This document shows, piece by piece, positions 23,514 to 24,151 of a stretch of DNA of 24,151 bases. A program made the position numbers and the translations under genes. The stretch is taken from positions 1 to 24,151 of the forward strand of contig DKSD01000018.1 of the NCBI GenBank assembly GCA_002473165.1, in the 5' to 3' direction. Source of the DNA: Succinatimonas sp. UBA7265 (GTDB taxonomy: Bacteria; Pseudomonadota; Gammaproteobacteria; Enterobacterales; Succinivibrionaceae). Numbering within the stretch: position 1 is the stretch's first letter; every line of letters begins with the position of its first letter. The notes under the pieces were generated by a model. The model was given only the letters and a program-made list of their open reading frames with translations, had not been told where the DNA came from and searched no databases.

Positions 23514-24149
23514 ATGGAATATAAGAAGAGAATCGCCGATGCCATGCTTTCTATAAAGCTGGAGGAAAGAGGAGCGGTGTTGATCCGCGGACCCAAGTGG
23601 TGCGGGAAAACGACCACTGCGGCGCAACAGGCGGCAAGCATTCTTTATCTTGATGAGCCTAAATCCAAAAAACAGAATTTGGGCATGGCCTCCATTGATC
23701 CTGAAAAGCTGCTTGCAGGAGAAAAACCAAGGCTGATTGACGAATGGCAGCTGGCGCCTGTCCTGTGGGATGCGGTGCGCTTTCAGGTCGACCGCAAAGG
23801 AAGAGGTCAGTTTATTTTGACCGGATCGGCAGTCCCCGCAGACGACAGCGAGATCATCCATTCCGGTGCCGGGCGCTTTGCCTGGCTTGACATGCGCCCT
23901 ATGAGCCTTTTTGAATCTGAAGACTCATCAGGCTCGGTTAGCTTGCGAGAACTGTTTAAAGCACCTGATGGTCTCGACGGAAAATCAGATCTCGGCCTTG
24001 ATGAACTCTCTTATCTGATCTGCCGCAGCGGGTGGCCGAAAGTACAGGGGATGCATGATGATCTGATGCTTGATTCTTTAAGGGATTATCTTGATGAGGT
24101 GGTCAGCTCGGACATCGTAACTGTAACCTTTTTCCCACCTGACCTCTGA
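23514..24149 (+). CDS. COG1373/DUF4143-type ATPase, truncated (211 aa)
   Basis: AAA ATPase of the family with a C-terminal DUF4143. Seen here are Walker A GPKWCGKT (26-33), Walker B RLIDEWQLAP (D76, E77), sensor FILTGSAVP, the GRFAWLDMRPMSLFES segment typical of the family, and RDYLDEVVSSDI. Full-length members are about twice as long. Here the family sequence breaks off after SSDIV and the frame ends nine residues later (TVTFFPPDL, stop at 24147-24149). The break coincides with TGTAACCTTTTTCCCACC from 24122, which looks like the tip of an insertion sequence. The ATG has AAGGA eight bases upstream. Such proteins are common in gut bacteria and their role is unclear. Probably a gene broken by an insertion rather than a short functional protein. 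Confidence 0.7.
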   Translation: MEYKKRIADAMLSIKLEERGAVLIRGPKWCGKTTTAAQQAASILYLDEPKSKKQNLGMASIDPEKLLAGEKPRLIDEWQLAPVLWDAVRFQVDRKGRGQFILTGSAVPADDSEIIHSGAGRFAWLDMRPMSLFESEDSSGSVSLRELFKAPDGLDGKSDLGLDELSYLICRSGWPKVQGMHDDLMLDSLRDYLDEVVSSDIVTVTFFPPDL

Positions 24150-24151
24150 GT

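Overview
The window looks like part of an accessory (defence or mobile) island from a Gram-negative, probably proteobacterial genome. This rests on a GC-rich, densely coding sequence, Shine-Dalgarno sites of the GGAGG type, E. coli-like sigma70 promoters and a ClpP that aligns closely with proteobacterial ClpP. Placement below phylum is not possible from the sequence. No rRNA, tRNA or CRISPR array was seen.

Layout. (1) 16-2632, minus strand: a stand-alone domain protein (252 aa) behind an AAA+ ATPase (586 aa). (2) 2659-6511: a complete 3,853-bp IS21-family element. It has istA/istB, a 5-bp target duplication TTTAT, seven 22-bp-phased repeats at each end, and an unusual 0.8-kb left segment with small ORFs. 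It lies in the 5' leader of the AAA+ operon and cuts it off from its probable promoter. (3) 6522-8995, plus strand: a divergent promoter region with a perfect palindrome, then a half-size HsdS-like specificity protein and an HsdM-like protein whose methyltransferase motifs are degraded. (4) 9082-13490, plus: an intact ClpP peptidase, a second AAA+ ATPase (647 aa) related to the first, and a 559-aa unknown. (5) 13491-14237: a gene-poor stretch with a possible 27-aa membrane peptide, an intrinsic terminator and two related hairpins. (6) 14238-15692: COG1672-type ATPase with a nuclease-like C-terminus. (7) 15734-16569, minus: a frameshifted PPP-family phosphatase. (8) 16769-22874, minus: a two-gene operon of an SF2 helicase-nuclease fusion and a 777-aa unknown. 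(9) 22875-24149: an AT-rich gap and a truncated DUF4143-type ATPase at the window edge.

Most interesting proposal. Before the IS arrived, regions 1, 3 and 4 were probably one divergent locus: domain protein, AAA+, promoter/operator, HsdS-half, pseudo-HsdM, ClpP, AAA+, unknown. Both AAA+ proteins end in RRIGF(V/I). This places an IGF tripeptide, the same as the ClpP-docking tripeptide of ClpX, at the extreme C-terminus, and one of them is encoded directly after clpP. I infer that the ATPases are dedicated unfoldases for the local ClpP, with the half-HsdS/pseudo-HsdM pair as a possible DNA-sensing module. I do not recognise this as a described system. The helicase-nuclease operon further right looks like a separate defence module.
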